A stretch of DNA of 64,000 bases from Rhodoplanes sp. (GTDB taxonomy: Bacteria; Pseudomonadota; Alphaproteobacteria; Rhizobiales; Xanthobacteraceae), in the NCBI RefSeq assembly GCF_013377085.1, contig NZ_JACAAX010000027.1, positions 23,583 through 87,582 on the forward strand, read 5' to 3'. Shown piece after piece: positions 63,202 through 64,000 of the stretch. Below the pieces are notes generated by a model. It did no database searches and was not told the origin of the DNA. It worked only from the letters and a program-made list of their open reading frames with translations. Both the position numbers and the translations under genes were made by a program. The stretch's first letter is position 1. Each line of letters begins with the position of its first letter.

Positions 63202-63846
63202 ATGCCGGACACCGACCGCCAACGCCTCTATGTCGTCACGCCCGTGGTGCGCGAGCCCGCGGCCGTCGCCGCGCGCCTGGAGACGGCGCTCGGCGCCGGC
63301 GTCGACGTCGCCGCCGTGCTGGTGCGGCTTCCGCCGACGCTCGCCGAGCGCGACGCCATCAACGCCGTCAAGGCGATCGCCCCGGTGGCGCAGCGGCACG
63401 GCGCCGCCGTGCTGGTCGAGGACCGGCCCGACATCGTGGCGCGTGCCGGCGCCGACGGCGCCCATCTGACCGGCGCCGAGGCGTTGCGGACCGCCATCGG
63501 CAGCCTGAAACCGGCCCTGATCGCCGGCGCCGGGGCCTTGCGGACCCGCCACGACGCCATGCTGGCGGCCGAGGCCGGCGCCGACTACGTGATGTTCGGC
63601 GAGCCCGGGGCCGACGGAAAGCCGCCCCCCCTCGACGTCACGGTCGAGCGGGTCGGCTGGTGGGCCGAGGTGTTCGAGACCCCCTGCGTCGGCTTTTGCG
63701 CGAGCCTCGACGAGGTCGCGCCGGTCGCCGCTGCCGGCGCCGACTTCGTCGCGCTCGGCGAGGCGTTCCTGGACGACCCGCGCGGCGCCGATGTCGCGCT
63801 GCGCGAAGTCGCCGCCCTTCTGGCGCAGGCGGAGGCGACGCCATGA
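63202..63846 (+). CDS. thiE: Thiamine-phosphate-synthase-like protein
   Basis: 214 aa from ATG 63202 (a GTG lies directly before it). TIM-barrel of the ThiE/TenI type: RLYVVTPVVREPAAVAARLE in pieces, VLVRLPP, VLVEDRPDIVARAGADGAHLTG in pieces, AGADYVMFGEP and AAGADFVALGEAFLDDP. The family-typical GxSxHT and phosphate-binding GPVF-T-TK signatures are not seen; here the places read GAGALRTRHDA and FGEPGADGKPPP. It could be a diverged paralogue rather than the active ThiE. The downstream gene overlaps its stop as ATGA. Confidence 0.72.
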   Translation: MPDTDRQRLYVVTPVVREPAAVAARLETALGAGVDVAAVLVRLPPTLAERDAINAVKAIAPVAQRHGAAVLVEDRPDIVARAGADGAHLTGAEALRTAIGSLKPALIAGAGALRTRHDAMLAAEAGADYVMFGEPGADGKPPPLDVTVERVGWWAEVFETPCVGFCASLDEVAPVAAAGADFVALGEAFLDDPRGADVALREVAALLAQAEATP

Positions 63847-64000
63847 GGGCGCGGCTCGCCGTGATCCTGGCCACGGTCGGGGTCGTGCTGCTGGCGAGCC
63901 CGCCGGCCCCGGCCCAGCAGCCGACTGCGCCTGCCACGGCTCCCGCTCCCGCCGCGCCGAAACCCGCGGCCCCGCCGCGGGCGGCGGCCCCGGCCAAGCC
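63843..64000 (+). CDS. Exported Ala/Pro-rich protein, N-terminal fragment
   Basis: About 52 residues before the window ends. A signal peptide (LAVILATVGVVLLASPPAPAQ) is followed by a low-complexity Ala/Pro/Thr stretch. ATG 63843 overlaps the thiE stop as ATGA, so the two are probably co-translated. In related genomes a SEL1-repeat exported protein follows thiE, but the domain is outside the window and that identity is only inferred. Confidence 0.7.
   Translation, partial: MRARLAVILATVGVVLLASPPAPAQQPTAPATAPAPAAPKPAAPPRAAAPAK

Overview
This 64-kb window is chromosomal DNA from a GC-rich alphaproteobacterium, most likely a Hyphomicrobiales (Rhizobiales) member near the Bradyrhizobiaceae/Xanthobacteraceae. 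The evidence is: a SAM-II riboswitch in front of metZ beside a double-domain dCTP deaminase; a small aa3-oxidase subunit IV gene in front of a split pntAA-pntAB-pntB operon; the order zapA-DUF4164 // tkt-gap-pgk-fba-thiE; infC-rpmI-rplT-pheS-pheT; and many palindromic intergenic repeats of the kinds common in these genomes. Almost everything is housekeeping. The genus is not settled by the sequence.

Layout. 1-2.6 kb: a partial M24 peptidase-like gene divergent from a GntR/FCD regulator, then a flavin reductase. 2.7-6.0 kb: tandem glycine riboswitch and a lone gcvP. 6.1-12.6 kb (minus): translation operon infC, rpmI, rplT, pheS, pheT, ending in a TSUP transporter, with a DUF559 nuclease-like gene framed by inverted repeats inserted between pheS and pheT. 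12.8-23.7 kb: glycosyltransferase, alpha/beta hydrolase, exported metallophosphoesterase, purH, heparinase-like protein, rsmB, htpX, a DUF1674 gene and a membrane-anchored nuclease. 23.9-35 kb: an envelope block of two outer-membrane barrels, an L,D-transpeptidase, two tandem DUF6600-like exported proteins, acs, an NHL propeller and an exported caspase-like protein. 35-42 kb: Gfo/Idh oxidoreductase, AmpG-like transporter, def, a PNPOx-fold protein, and gcdH followed by the membrane subunits (gamma and beta) of a Na+-pumping decarboxylase. 42-45.8 kb (minus): cox subunit IV, pntAA, pntAB, pntB, DUF3574. 46.1-49.2 kb: a 3-kb islet bounded by tRNA-Gly(CCC) and a 48-bp copy of its 3' end, carrying a HAF-repeat autotransporter-like protein. 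49.4-56.8 kb: dcd, metZ, yebC, a Tat-exported metallo-beta-lactamase-fold protein, a YmdB-type phosphoesterase, 5-formyl-THF cyclo-ligase, a possible 6S RNA, zapA and a DUF4164 gene. 57.2-64 kb: tkt, gap, a small membrane protein, pgk, fba, a thiE-like gene and the start of an exported Ala/Pro-rich protein.

The observations most worth a second look are: the tRNA-Gly islet; the DUF559 cassette with long terminal inverted repeats inside pheST, together with an 'empty' repeat pair of the same family at 62.95-63.06 kb; the AUU start of infC and a possible AUU start of tkt; the gcdH-oadG-oadB cluster without a carboxyltransferase; a small unknown gene translationally coupled to pgk; and a minus-strand terminator overlapping the start of the DUF3574 gene.
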